Assembly: GCF_002843385.1 (NCBI RefSeq)
Contig: NZ_MVDE01000002.1
Coordinates: 186,001 to 250,000, forward strand
Direction: 5' to 3'
Source: Labilibaculum manganireducens
GTDB lineage: Bacteria > Bacteroidota > Bacteroidia > Bacteroidales > Marinifilaceae
Length of the DNA stretch: 64,000 nt
The notes under the pieces were generated by a model that did no database searches, was not told where the DNA came from, and saw nothing but the letters and a program-made list of their open reading frames with translations. Every line of letters starts with the position of its first letter. The first letter of the stretch is position 1. This document shows, piece after piece, positions 9,008 through 17,277 of this stretch. Made by a program: the position numbers and the translations under genes.

Positions 9008-9039
9008 AACCGCAACCGGTTGCACGACCGGTTGCGGTT
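9008..9039. promoter_or_regulatory. Tandem LacI-type operators within a 32-bp palindrome
   Basis: The arms AACCGCAACCGGT (9008-9020) and ACCGGTTGCGGTT (9027-9039) are perfect inverted repeats around TGCACG. Inside lie two LacI-like sites with a central CpG: CAACCGGTTG (9013-9022, extending to a perfect 12-bp GCAACCGGTTGC) and CGACCGGTTG (9025-9034). Their centres are 12 bp apart. It lies 61 bp upstream of the lacI start and upstream of the receptor promoter. Binding is inferred. Together with the promoter entry this accounts for the 303-bp gap 8947-9249. Confidence 0.7.
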
Positions 9040-9069
9040 TTAACACCCTGTGTTTAAAGTGTTTGTATA

Positions 9070-9100
9070 TTGAATATTGTTTCCGGATTACATATATTTG
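9070..9100 (+). promoter_or_regulatory. Bacteroidota-type promoter for the TonB receptor operon
   Basis: TTG at 9070-9072, a 20-base spacer, then TATATTTG at 9093-9100. This is a good match to the -33/-7 consensus TTTG-N19-21-TAnnTTTG. It leaves a leader of about 140 bases before the ATG at 9250. The operator pair is about 30-60 bases upstream, so repression of this promoter would need upstream binding or looping. Confidence 0.6.
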
Positions 9101-9249
9101 CTGGTATAATCTTAGCTAAGATAACGATTGCGAAAAAAAAACGAATCAACTAACTACTATTTCTTTGAAATACCTATGGGTGTAAATTTGAACAAAAAAT
9201 TCCTTACATCCCAGATGTTTCACTCGTAATAGATTAATAAAATGAATTT

Positions 9250-11910
9250 ATGAAACGAAAGATTCTTTTGACGTTTGCTAATCTGATCCTTTTTATTGGA
9301 TTGATTAATGCGCAAACAGGGATTTTAAAAGGGAACGTTACAGATAAGCTTTATGAAGAACCCTTAATTGGAGCATCTGTAGTTGTTAAAGGAACAACAA
9401 ATGGTACTATTTCAAATATTGATGGGACTTATCAGTTGGAAAATATTGAAGCAGGTACCTATACTATTGTAGCATCTTTTATTGGGTACTCGAAAGTAGA
9501 GAAAGAAGTTACTATTCTTGCAGATCAGGAAATTACTCTTGATTTTGATTTGTCTGCAGATTTAATTGGTTTGGATCAGGTTACTGTAACCGGTGTTGTG
9601 AATCAAAAATCGAACATTGAATCGAGTGTTGCGTTAACAACGCTAAAGCCAAAATTTGTTGAGGTTTTTGGAGCTGCAACTACGGCTGAACTATTTAAAG
9701 CAATTCCTGGTATCCGATCAGAATCTTCGGGAGGTGAAGGAAATGCGAATATAGCTGTTCGTGGTATTCCAATTGCTTCAGGAGGTTCAAAGTTTCTGCA
9801 AATTCATGAAGATGGTTTGCCGGTAATGCAGTTTGGAGATATTTCTTTTGGTAATGCTGATATTTTTCTAAGATCAGATAGAACTATTGGTCGTATCGAA
9901 GCCATTAAAGGAGGTAGTGCATCAACTTTTGCAAGTAATTCGCCTGCTGGTATCATTAACTTTATTAGTAAGAATGGTGCGGTTGAAGGTGGAAGTATTG
10001 GAATGACCATGGGACTTGATTACAAATCACACAGAACTGATTTTGAGTATGGAGCTCCAATTGGAAATGGATTCCGCTTTCATGTTGGTGGATTTTTCCG
10101 CGAAGGAGAAGGTCCTAGAAATCCTGGATATACAGGTAATAGCGGAGGTCAGATAAAAGCGAATATTACCAAAGAATTTGAAAAAGGATATGTTCGGTTG
10201 TATTTTAAAGTTTTAGATGATAAATCAATTGCGTACATGCCTATGCCGGTAAAAGTGACCGGAACAAAAGGTGATCCTAAATATGAGTCGATTCCTGGTT
10301 ATAGTATTACCGGCAGTTCTCTTCAAAGTCCAAATTTCATGCACGTATTAAGTGTGGATGCGAATGGAAACAGCAGAACCAGTAATATTGGTGATGGAAT
10401 GCATCCCGTTTCGAAAGTTGTAGGTGGTGAATTTTCCTTCGACATTGGTGAAGGATGGCAGTTGAAAGAGAAATTTCGTTATGCGAACAATCACGGTTCA
10501 TTTGTGGCTCCGTTTCCTGCTCAAATTGGAAATGCAAACGATATTGCTGAAAGTATTGCCGGTGCAGGATATAGTTTAAGCTATGCAAATGGTGCGAATG
10601 CCGGTGTTGCTCTAAATGATTCACAAATCGGTAATCTAAATAATAATGGATTATTGATGAGAACGATTCTTTTCGACGTTGATATGAACGACCTTGGCAA
10701 TTTCACAAATGATTTTTATTTATCGAAATCATTTGATAAAGTTGATTTTACTGCTGGTTATTATAAAGCACAGCAAAAAATTGGAATGACTTGGTTGTGG
10801 CAGACTTTCCTTACTGATATTAGTTCTGACGGACCGAGATTAATGAATATTGCAAGTGCTGACAATTCTTATTATAGTAGTAATGGTTTGATAGCACATG
10901 GTGTTCCATTCTGGGGAAATTGTTGTACCCGTGGTTACGATATGACTTATGATATTGATGCTGTTTATGCAAATGTTGGAATTGAAGTTACTGATCAATT
11001 AAATATTGAAGGTAGTGTTCGTTACGATATGGGTGATGTAACAGGTCATTATTTGTCAAATTATCAAGCTCCTGTTGACGTTGATAATAACGGAAGCATA
11101 ACTCCGGTTGAAGAAAGTGTAACTGTTTTGGATAATGCAAATCCAATGCCTGTTGATTACGATTATAACTATGTTTCTTATTCTGTAGGAGCTAATTATA
11201 AGATCAATGACGATCAGGCTGTTTATACACGCTACAGTAAAGGCGGCAGAGCCAATGCCGACCGCTTGTTGTATTCTCCGTTTATCACTCCTGAAGGAGG
11301 AACTGTTGACGGACTGGATGCTGATGAAATTAAGCAATTCGAATTGGGATACAAATACAAATCTCCATCACTGGCTGTAATTGTTACAGGTTTTTATACT
11401 GATATCTCGGAACAGAATGAAGAGTTTGGTAAAATTATTAACAAGGAATTCACAACCTATGGTGCTGAATTCGAAGGGATTTATCAAAAATCAAATTTCA
11501 ATGTGGCTTTTGGAGCGACTTACACACATGCCGAAATTGACAAGAGTTTAAACGCTGATGAAAAAGGAAATACTCCTCGAAGAGTACCTGATTTATTGTA
11601 CAACATTACACCTTCATATGATTTCAACAAAGGCAAAACGTCTGTCGGTTTTAGTTTGATAGGTACAACAAAGGTATATGCTCAGGATGATAATGGTATT
11701 GTGTTGCCAGGATATGCTTATGTAAATGCTTATGCCAGTCAGAACATTACCAAAGGTTTATCTATTCGTGCAAATATAAACAACTTGTTTAATACGATTG
11801 GGTTTACTGAAATGGAAGGAGATTCTTTTGTTGAAAATACTACGAACTACATGAGAGCAAGACCTATTACAGGCCGGGCTTCAACTTTAAGTATTACATA
11901 TACTTTTTAG
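9250..11910 (+). CDS. TonB-dependent outer-membrane receptor with carboxypeptidase-like N-terminal domain
   Basis: An 886-residue outer-membrane transporter. The signal peptide is about 1-21 (FIGLINAQ), followed by a carboxypeptidase-regulatory-like domain (about 24-110: GNVTDKLYEEPLIGASVVVK). The plug follows (about 125-250: LFKAIPGIRSESSGG, IRVEAIKGG-like), then a beta-barrel ending in an aromatic C-terminal YTF. It lacks the SusC-type plug signature and there is no SusD gene next to it. It therefore behaves like a classic receptor for a small sugar or oligosaccharide rather than a SusCD pair. The cognate substrate is inferred from the downstream phosphorylase. It is probably controlled by the divergent LacI. 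Confidence 0.92.
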   Translation: MKRKILLTFANLILFIGLINAQTGILKGNVTDKLYEEPLIGASVVVKGTTNGTISNIDGTYQLENIEAGTYTIVASFIGYSKVEKEVTILADQEITLDFDLSADLIGLDQVTVTGVVNQKSNIESSVALTTLKPKFVEVFGAATTAELFKAIPGIRSESSGGEGNANIAVRGIPIASGGSKFLQIHEDGLPVMQFGDISFGNADIFLRSDRTIGRIEAIKGGSASTFASNSPAGIINFISKNGAVEGGSIGMTMGLDYKSHRTDFEYGAPIGNGFRFHVGGFFREGEGPRNPGYTGNSGGQIKANITKEFEKGYVRLYFKVLDDKSIAYMPMPVKVTGTKGDPKYESIPGYSITGSSLQSPNFMHVLSVDANGNSRTSNIGDGMHPVSKVVGGEFSFDIGEGWQLKEKFRYANNHGSFVAPFPAQIGNANDIAESIAGAGYSLSYANGANAGVALNDSQIGNLNNNGLLMRTILFDVDMNDLGNFTNDFYLSKSFDKVDFTAGYYKAQQKIGMTWLWQTFLTDISSDGPRLMNIASADNSYYSSNGLIAHGVPFWGNCCTRGYDMTYDIDAVYANVGIEVTDQLNIEGSVRYDMGDVTGHYLSNYQAPVDVDNNGSITPVEESVTVLDNANPMPVDYDYNYVSYSVGANYKINDDQAVYTRYSKGGRANADRLLYSPFITPEGGTVDGLDADEIKQFELGYKYKSPSLAVIVTGFYTDISEQNEEFGKIINKEFTTYGAEFEGIYQKSNFNVAFGATYTHAEIDKSLNADEKGNTPRRVPDLLYNITPSYDFNKGKTSVGFSLIGTTKVYAQDDNGIVLPGYAYVNAYASQNITKGLSIRANINNLFNTIGFTEMEGDSFVENTTNYMRARPITGRASTLSITYTF

Positions 11911-11936
11911 CATATTAATATTGAAAAGCAGAGAAT

Positions 11937-11960
11937 CGGGGGAGGTAAAGATCTCCTCCG
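11937..11960 (+). other. Intra-operon hairpin after the TonB receptor
   Basis: CGGGGGAG (11937-11944) pairs with CTCCTCCG (11953-11960, one G-T pair). No T tract follows. It lies between the receptor stop and the kinase start and may act in mRNA processing or 3'-end stabilisation of the receptor segment. Confidence 0.5.
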
Positions 11961-12012
11961 AAACACTCAAAGTATGTCTTAAAGAATCAATGAACAATTA
12001 AAATATAAAATC

Positions 12013-12663
12013 ATGAAGGGTGATATTATTGTAGTGGAAGAACACCATGTTAAGGTTGCAGGAATGATTGCTCCCAGTTTGGTAGAGAAAATTAAAAATA
12101 AGGGCAAACGATATACAATTACCGTATCTGGTGAATCGGGAAGTGGAAAATCAGAAACAGGAAAGGCTATTGCCGATGAGTTGGAGAAGGAAGGAATAAA
12201 ATCGGTATTGCTTGGCCAGGATGATTATTTTGTTCTTCCTCCAAAATCAAATGATGCAAAAAGAAGGGAAGATCCTGAATGGTTAGGACCTCACGTTGAG
12301 GTAAAAATGGATTTAATGGATCAGAATTTACAGGATGCAGTTGATGGCAAAAATGAGATTGTAAAACCTTTGATTGATTATAATAAAAATAGTGTAGAAG
12401 ATGAAGTAATTAATCTGGAAGGAATTCAGGTTGTAATTGCAGAAGGAACTTATACTGCTTTGTTGAAAAATGTAGATACAAAGGTTTTTATTGCCCGCAA
12501 CAGAATTGATACACTGGAACACAGACAGAAGAGAAACAGAGGGAAAGAGGTTGGTGATCCTTTTATTGAGCAGGTTTTAATTACCGAGCATAAAATAATT
12601 GCCGGTCATAAACAACTGGCTGATTTTGTAATCACAAAAGATTATGAATTGGAAATAAAATAA
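12013..12663 (+). CDS. P-loop kinase of the uridine kinase / phosphoribulokinase family
   Basis: A 216-residue cytoplasmic kinase of unknown substrate. The Walker A motif GESGSGKS is at residues 40-47, followed by GQDDYFVLPP as in uridine kinase. PLIDYNKNSV is at about 120, where uridine kinase has PxYDY, then VVIAEGTYTALL (Walker B-like) and HRQKRNRGKE in the lid. An N-terminal extension of about 35 residues precedes the P-loop. A genuine uridine kinase gene is present at 47536, so this copy is probably specialised. Its position between a sugar receptor and a GH13_18 phosphorylase suggests it phosphorylates a product of that pathway. Type-3 glycerate kinases belong to this fold. Confidence 0.82.
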   Translation: MKGDIIVVEEHHVKVAGMIAPSLVEKIKNKGKRYTITVSGESGSGKSETGKAIADELEKEGIKSVLLGQDDYFVLPPKSNDAKRREDPEWLGPHVEVKMDLMDQNLQDAVDGKNEIVKPLIDYNKNSVEDEVINLEGIQVVIAEGTYTALLKNVDTKVFIARNRIDTLEHRQKRNRGKEVGDPFIEQVLITEHKIIAGHKQLADFVITKDYELEIK

Positions 12664-12736
12664 TTAACTGTTTGCCTTAAAGGAAATAATTAGTGCATTA
12701 TAATTTCAAGTTTAATGATTAATATCTTGATTAGAT

Positions 12737-12742
12737 AGGAGG
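12737..12742 (+). promoter_or_regulatory. Unusual Shine-Dalgarno sequence before the GH13_18 gene
   Basis: A perfect AGGAGG, continuing AG, lies 2 bases before the ATG at 12745 and 11 bases before a second in-frame ATG at 12754. Bacteroidota rarely use Shine-Dalgarno sequences, so this is noteworthy. The spacing suits the ATG at 12754 better, which would shorten the protein by three residues. Confidence 0.55.
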
Positions 12743-12744
12743 AG

Positions 12745-14457
12745 ATGAAAGACATGAATGAGAATAAATCAATCATAAAATCGGGTCCAATGCTGAATGC
12801 TTATCCTGATAGTATTGGAGGAACTTTAGATGATATCATTAAATTCCTTGATAAAGATGAACTGGAGGATGTATTTCAGTCATTTTATATTTTACCCAGC
12901 GTTTTTAATACCGATTTAGACAGAGGATTTTCCGTTATCGATTATAACCTGAACAAGATGTATGCATCGAAGGAAAATTTAATCGAACTGAAAAAAATGA
13001 ACATTGCACTAAAGTTTGATTTTGTGTTAAATCATTCATCTGTTCTTTCCAGTCAGTTTCAGGATATTTTAAAAAATGGTGAGAATTCCAGGTATAAGGA
13101 GTTTTTTATACCATGGAATAAATTTTGGGATGGATGTGGAGAAATAACGGAAGAAGGTTATATACAGCCTGATGCAGAATACATCAAAGATATGTTTTTC
13201 AGAAAACCAGGTCTGCCGATTTTAATGGTTCGCATGCCCGATGGAAAGGAGGTTCCCTACTGGAACACTTTTTATCAGGAAGTGAAATATGAGAAAATTG
13301 ATGCTCAGGACTTGATGAAGGTTTCAGATATTCAATATGTTTCGGCAGATAGACTGGCGAAAATTGTAAACACATCTATGAATGAAGGAAAAAAGCCTGC
13401 AGATATTGAATTTGGAAAATTTGACGAGTACCGTAAAGATACAATTGACTTATTGGAATCCAGAAGAAAATATCTTGGACAAATGGATCTTAATATCAAG
13501 TCTCCGTTGGTGTGGGAATTTTACGAAGATACTTTGAAAAAGCTATCCGGTTATGGTGCCGAGATTATTAGGTTGGATGCATTTGCGTATGCTCCTAAAG
13601 AACCTGGGTTGCCAAATTTTTTGAATGATCCTGGAACATGGAATTTACTTGGGAGGGTTAACGATTTGGCTGATAAATATAATTTAACGCTCTTGCCTGA
13701 AATACATTCGAAGTATGAAGATAAAATGCACGAAAAATTAGCAGACCAAGGCTATTTGACTTATGATTTTTTCTTGCCGGGATTAATTATAGATGCTTTT
13801 GAAAGAAATACAAATGAGGTCTTGATCAGATGGAGTAAGGAAATGTTGGAAAAAGATATCAAAGTTGTAAATATGCTGGGGTGTCATGATGGAATTCCTT
13901 TGCTGGATTTAAAAGGCTTGCTGACTGAAGAACAGATTCAGGTTTTGATTGACACTGTTGTTGAACGAGGAGGATTTGTGAAAGATCTGCATGGGGAAAA
14001 GAACATTTATTATCAGGTAAATGCAACTTATTACAGCGCATTGGGCGAAGATGATGCAAAACTTCTGTTGGCAAGAGCTATTCAAATTTTTATGCCCGGT
14101 AAACCTCAGGTTTGGTACCTCGATCTTCTTGCAGGAAAGAATGATCATGAAGCAGTTAAAAATGCAGGGGCAGGCGGTCATAAAGAAATCAACAGAACCA
14201 ATTTGCAATTAGAGGAAGCATGTAATGAATTGGGGAAAGATGTTGTACTTAAGCAACTCTCCTTATTGAAATTTAGAAATAATTTCCCGGCCTTTGGTTT
14301 TGATGCTGAACTGAAAATTCTGGAATCCAAACCGGAATCGCTAAAATTACAATGGGAAAATAATGGATGCATTGCCGCTTTTGATGCAAATTTAAAAACT
14401 CATACCTTCAATATTGTTGCAACCGACGAAAAAGGAGAGGTAGTATATAATTTCTAG
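12745..14457 (+). CDS. GH13 subfamily 18 glycoside phosphorylase (sucrose phosphorylase-type)
   Basis: A cytoplasmic enzyme, 570 residues, that should split an alpha-glucoside with phosphate to give glucose 1-phosphate. The N-terminus has PMLNAYPDSIGGTLDDI, the GH13_18 hallmark. The nucleophile Asp is in RLDAFAYAPKE at about 278, the acid/base Glu in LPEIHSKY at about 319, and the transition-state Asp in GCHDGIPLLD at about 382. TYYSALGEDDAKLLLARA and LLAGKND are also family motifs. The acceptor loop reads NIYYQVN, where I recall NLDLYQVN in Bifidobacterium sucrose phosphorylase. An insertion of about 60 residues precedes the nucleophile strand. The acceptor may therefore not be fructose, and glucosylglycerate or a phosphorylated sugar are alternatives. 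No signal peptide. Start could also be 12754. Confidence 0.88.
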   Translation: MKDMNENKSIIKSGPMLNAYPDSIGGTLDDIIKFLDKDELEDVFQSFYILPSVFNTDLDRGFSVIDYNLNKMYASKENLIELKKMNIALKFDFVLNHSSVLSSQFQDILKNGENSRYKEFFIPWNKFWDGCGEITEEGYIQPDAEYIKDMFFRKPGLPILMVRMPDGKEVPYWNTFYQEVKYEKIDAQDLMKVSDIQYVSADRLAKIVNTSMNEGKKPADIEFGKFDEYRKDTIDLLESRRKYLGQMDLNIKSPLVWEFYEDTLKKLSGYGAEIIRLDAFAYAPKEPGLPNFLNDPGTWNLLGRVNDLADKYNLTLLPEIHSKYEDKMHEKLADQGYLTYDFFLPGLIIDAFERNTNEVLIRWSKEMLEKDIKVVNMLGCHDGIPLLDLKGLLTEEQIQVLIDTVVERGGFVKDLHGEKNIYYQVNATYYSALGEDDAKLLLARAIQIFMPGKPQVWYLDLLAGKNDHEAVKNAGAGGHKEINRTNLQLEEACNELGKDVVLKQLSLLKFRNNFPAFGFDAELKILESKPESLKLQWENNGCIAAFDANLKTHTFNIVATDEKGEVVYNF

Positions 14458-14491
14458 TAGGATTATTTTATTCTTACATAAAAATAAAAAG

Positions 14492-15739
14492 ATGGGAAAT
14501 ACTAATAATATACAAGGTATTACAAATATAAAACTGATTAAATGGCTGACATACATGATGTTTTTGATGTTTGCCATGACAACCGATGCAGTTGGAGTAA
14601 TTATTCCGGAAGTAATGAAGACTTTCGATTTAAACATGACAGCTGCAGGATTGTTACACTATGGTCCGATGACAGCAATTGCTTTAGCTGGAATTTTTCT
14701 GGGGTTTTTAGCGGATAAATTAGGACGAAAGAAAACAATTATACTTGGCTTGCTTCTTTTTGTTGTTAATTCTTATCTGTTTATTATTGGAAATGCATTT
14801 GCATTTTTCTTAACCCTGATGGTAATTTCGGGAGCAGCCATAGGAATATTTAAAACAGGAGCCCTGGCTCTAATAGGTGATATTACGAAATCGACAAAAG
14901 AACATACATCTACCATGAATGCGGTTGAAGGATTCTTTGGTGTTGGTGCTATTATCGGACCATTTATTGTAAGTTATTTTTTAACTCGAGGAGTAGATTG
15001 GAAATGGCTTTATGTTGTAGCTGCAAGTTTATGCGTTGTTTTGATTTTAATTGCCGTTAAGGTTAAATATCCCGAAACTCAAAAAAAATCAGGTGAAGCC
15101 ATTAATATAAGAAGAACCTTTGCAATGATTAAAGATCCTTATGCTTTTGGTTTTTCAATGGGAGCTTTTCTTTATGTTTCGGTTGAAGCTGCCATTTATG
15201 TTTGGATGCCTACTTTGATTAAAGGATATGATGGCAGCTTGTTGTTTATAGCCACTTATGCTTTGCCTATTTTCTTTATTTTGAGAGCTGGTGGAAGATT
15301 TTTAGGTGCGTGGATGATGTCCCGCTTCAATTGGGCTGTGGTATTAAGTCTGTTTAGTTTTGCTATTTTGGTTTGTTTTGTTGGCAGTATGTTATTAGGA
15401 GTGGAAGCAACGGTATTCTTACTGCCACTGTCCGGATTGTTTATGTCGGTTATTTATCCAACCATCAATTCGAAAGGGATTAGTTGTTTTCCAAAATCCA
15501 GCCATGGAGCAGTTGCGGGAGTGATTCTGTTTTTTACAGCCGCCGGCGCTGCACTTGGACCATTGGCCATGGGAGCAATAAGCGATGCCTTTGGCAGCGA
15601 TGCAAAGTATGGATTTATGCTTGCAACAGTTTTTGCGGTGATGCTTTTTGCAGGAACAGTTTATAATTTGATTGTTGATCCGACAAAAAAGAGGTTACAA
15701 GACTTGGATTTAAGTGAATATATGATTGAAAAGGCTTAG
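14492..15739 (+). CDS. MFS permease of the phosphorylase locus
   Basis: A 415-residue inner-membrane carrier of the major facilitator superfamily with about 12 hydrophobic helices. The cytoplasmic loop 2-3 signature GFLADKLGRKKTI lies near residues 69-81, and the start of the second half repeats the pattern weakly (GGRFLGAWMMSRFN). It starts 34 bases after the phosphorylase stop and is the last gene before a terminator. It is the likely inner-membrane route for the disaccharide or glucoside brought in by the TonB receptor. Substrate not determinable from sequence. Confidence 0.9.
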   Translation: MGNTNNIQGITNIKLIKWLTYMMFLMFAMTTDAVGVIIPEVMKTFDLNMTAAGLLHYGPMTAIALAGIFLGFLADKLGRKKTIILGLLLFVVNSYLFIIGNAFAFFLTLMVISGAAIGIFKTGALALIGDITKSTKEHTSTMNAVEGFFGVGAIIGPFIVSYFLTRGVDWKWLYVVAASLCVVLILIAVKVKYPETQKKSGEAINIRRTFAMIKDPYAFGFSMGAFLYVSVEAAIYVWMPTLIKGYDGSLLFIATYALPIFFILRAGGRFLGAWMMSRFNWAVVLSLFSFAILVCFVGSMLLGVEATVFLLPLSGLFMSVIYPTINSKGISCFPKSSHGAVAGVILFFTAAGAALGPLAMGAISDAFGSDAKYGFMLATVFAVMLFAGTVYNLIVDPTKKRLQDLDLSEYMIEKA

Positions 15740-15777
15740 AACTATTAATGTAGTTTAGGGAATGAGCTTTATAAAAG

Positions 15778-15807
15778 AATAGGTTGTTGATGATTCGACA
15801 ACCTATT
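15778..15807. terminator. Bidirectional terminator between MFS and two-CW genes
   Basis: AATAGGTTGT (15778-15787) pairs with ACAACCTATT (15798-15807), extendable through a G-T pair. It is followed by TTGTTTTG on the plus strand and overlaps the last codons of the convergent two-CW gene. Confidence 0.7.
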
Positions 15808-16102
15808 TGTTTTGATGGATTTTTTGAGGCATGAGAATAAATTCACGTCCTTGTTCGATGTTTACTGATTTAAAGAAACTGCAGTTGATGCAATTTAGCA
15901 GCTTATCTTCCAGTCCACCTTGAATTTCCGAATCACAAAGAGTACCTTCAACTGTCCAGCAATACCTGCCGGAAAATGTTCCGCCATTAATACCACTGTT
16001 ATGATGAAGTGTACTTGCGGGACAAGTACCCAGCTCCTCAGAGTTTATTCCACCTACCTCTCTGCCACACAAATAATATTCCCAACAGTTTAATCCTTCC
16101 AT
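15803..16102 (-). CDS. Two-CW domain protein
   Basis: A 99-residue cysteine-rich protein without signal peptide. It begins MEGLNCWEYYLCGRE, and a second Cys-Trp element, RYCWTVEGTLCD, lies at about 47-58. Further cysteines are at 28, 70 and 73 (NCINC). The paired NCWE...C and CW...C elements are the signature of the two-CW domain family found in anaerobes, whose function is unknown. The cysteine spacing suggests metal or iron-sulfur binding, which is inference. It is a single gene convergent with the MFS permease. Confidence 0.75.
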   Translation of the reverse strand: MEGLNCWEYYLCGREVGGINSEELGTCPASTLHHNSGINGGTFSGRYCWTVEGTLCDSEIQGGLEDKLLNCINCSFFKSVNIEQGREFILMPQKIHQNK

Positions 16103-16285
16103 ATCAAAATAAAATATTGATCAAAAATAGATTATAAACTGCTGGTAATCAAAATTTATAGTGCAATAACTTTTGCTGTTTGGCAAACGAATTGTTATCA
16201 ATGGTAAACATTGAAATTTCGTCTCCTTAAATGTGATGTTAATTTGTTCTGTTGTCTGATTTACTATGAATTACGATCAGTGTTT

Positions 16286-16846
16286 TTAGCTCTTATTCCA
16301 ATGCTGAAGTATTTCGGAATCGGTTACACCTTCCATATTTAGCAATTGCTGATATGGATCTCCCTCTAATTTTAATAATTGAGCAAATGCAGGTTCTGTT
16401 TTCAGACCTTCTTTTTTTAATTGGATTACTTTAAGTCTGAATTCTTTGCCAAGTAATTGCAGAATACGATGCTCAATCAGCATATGACGATAGGAATTTT
16501 GATCTGTAGGAGGAAAAAGAGAACCAAATATTTCAAAAGGGAAATCTTGGTAAGTAAAGCTTGCCACTACAACCCAGTATCCGTTTTTTTCTTTTTGCTG
16601 TATTTTAAAATCTGTTTGCTCTCTAAACAGATTTTCCATTTTTCTTTCAAATTTATCAGCATCCATAAATCGGCAGGTAATGTCTAAATCACTTGAATCA
16701 ATTGAAATTCCAATAGGAATGGTTCCGGTTAAAATAGGAGAATACTCTGCCAGAAGATTAAAGACCTGAAGTTTATTTATACATTTAAATGCTCTTTTCT
16801 GAATTGCCGAACCCGAATTCAGGTATGAAATATCTTGCCAGTTCAT
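16286..16846 (-). CDS. DUF4269 domain protein (nucleotidyltransferase-like)
   Basis: A 186-residue cytoplasmic protein of unknown function. The stretch LTGTIPIGISIDSSDLDI near residues 39-56 resembles the GS...D.D active-site pattern of the minimal nucleotidyltransferase fold, and matches DUF4269 as I remember it. Later motifs are FEIFGSLFPPTDQNSYRHM and LEGDPYQQLL. Its ATG directly follows the stop codon of the DNPH1-like gene (TAGATG, no gap), so the two are translationally coupled. The pairing with a nucleotide hydrolase hints at nucleotide metabolism. Confidence 0.75.
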   Translation of the reverse strand: MNWQDISYLNSGSAIQKRAFKCINKLQVFNLLAEYSPILTGTIPIGISIDSSDLDITCRFMDADKFERKMENLFREQTDFKIQQKEKNGYWVVVASFTYQDFPFEIFGSLFPPTDQNSYRHMLIEHRILQLLGKEFRLKVIQLKKEGLKTEPAFAQLLKLEGDPYQQLLNMEGVTDSEILQHWNKS

Positions 16847-17251
16847 CTATGTAGTTTTAAGTTGTTTCTTTAAAATCTCCGCAGCTTCTGCTATGTTTGA
16901 GTATTCAAAGCACTGCAAATCGGAACACCCGCGAATCATTGCAGAGGTCTTTTTGCCGTTTAATACTCTGTACAAACATATTATGGGTTTATTCATGTCG
17001 ATAGCCCGGCCAATTTCGTAGCCGACCCCAAGCGAAGGAACAGTTACTTCTGCTATCACTATATCCGATTCTTTTACCCATTTCACATCCCGATCGTGTA
17101 TTTCCTTATCGGTTATTGTGGTATCGATCATTTTTGATCCAATGTGCTCGGTTAAAACAGTTCCATATTGTTTCAATTCCTGAATCAGTTCCGCATACAA
17201 ATCTGTGTCTTGCTGTCCTCCGCGTATCGATCCTGAAAAATATATCTTCAT
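16847..17251 (-). CDS. DNPH1/RCL-like 2'-deoxynucleoside 5'-phosphate N-hydrolase
   Basis: A 134-residue enzyme of the nucleoside 2-deoxyribosyltransferase fold. It follows the human DNPH1 (RCL) sequence closely. Shared blocks are YFSGSIRGG at 4-12, GTVLTEHIG at 30-38, IHDRDVKWVKESDIVIAEVT, PSLGVGYEIGRA with the catalytic Glu at about 79, and SAMIRG near 106-111. DNPH1 hydrolyses the N-glycosidic bond of deoxynucleoside monophosphates, including 5-hydroxymethyl-dUMP, and so cleans the nucleotide pool. The sequence likeness favours hydrolase over transferase activity. It is the first gene of a two-gene unit with DUF4269. Confidence 0.82.
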   Translation of the reverse strand: MKIYFSGSIRGGQQDTDLYAELIQELKQYGTVLTEHIGSKMIDTTITDKEIHDRDVKWVKESDIVIAEVTVPSLGVGYEIGRAIDMNKPIICLYRVLNGKKTSAMIRGCSDLQCFEYSNIAEAAEILKKQLKTT

Positions 17252-17277
17252 ACTGTTTTTGTTTTTAGGGATGTAAG

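Noticed and set aside
10337-10624. Minus-strand ORF inside the TonB receptor
   Set aside because: Histidine-rich low-complexity translation, antisense to a conserved barrel gene.
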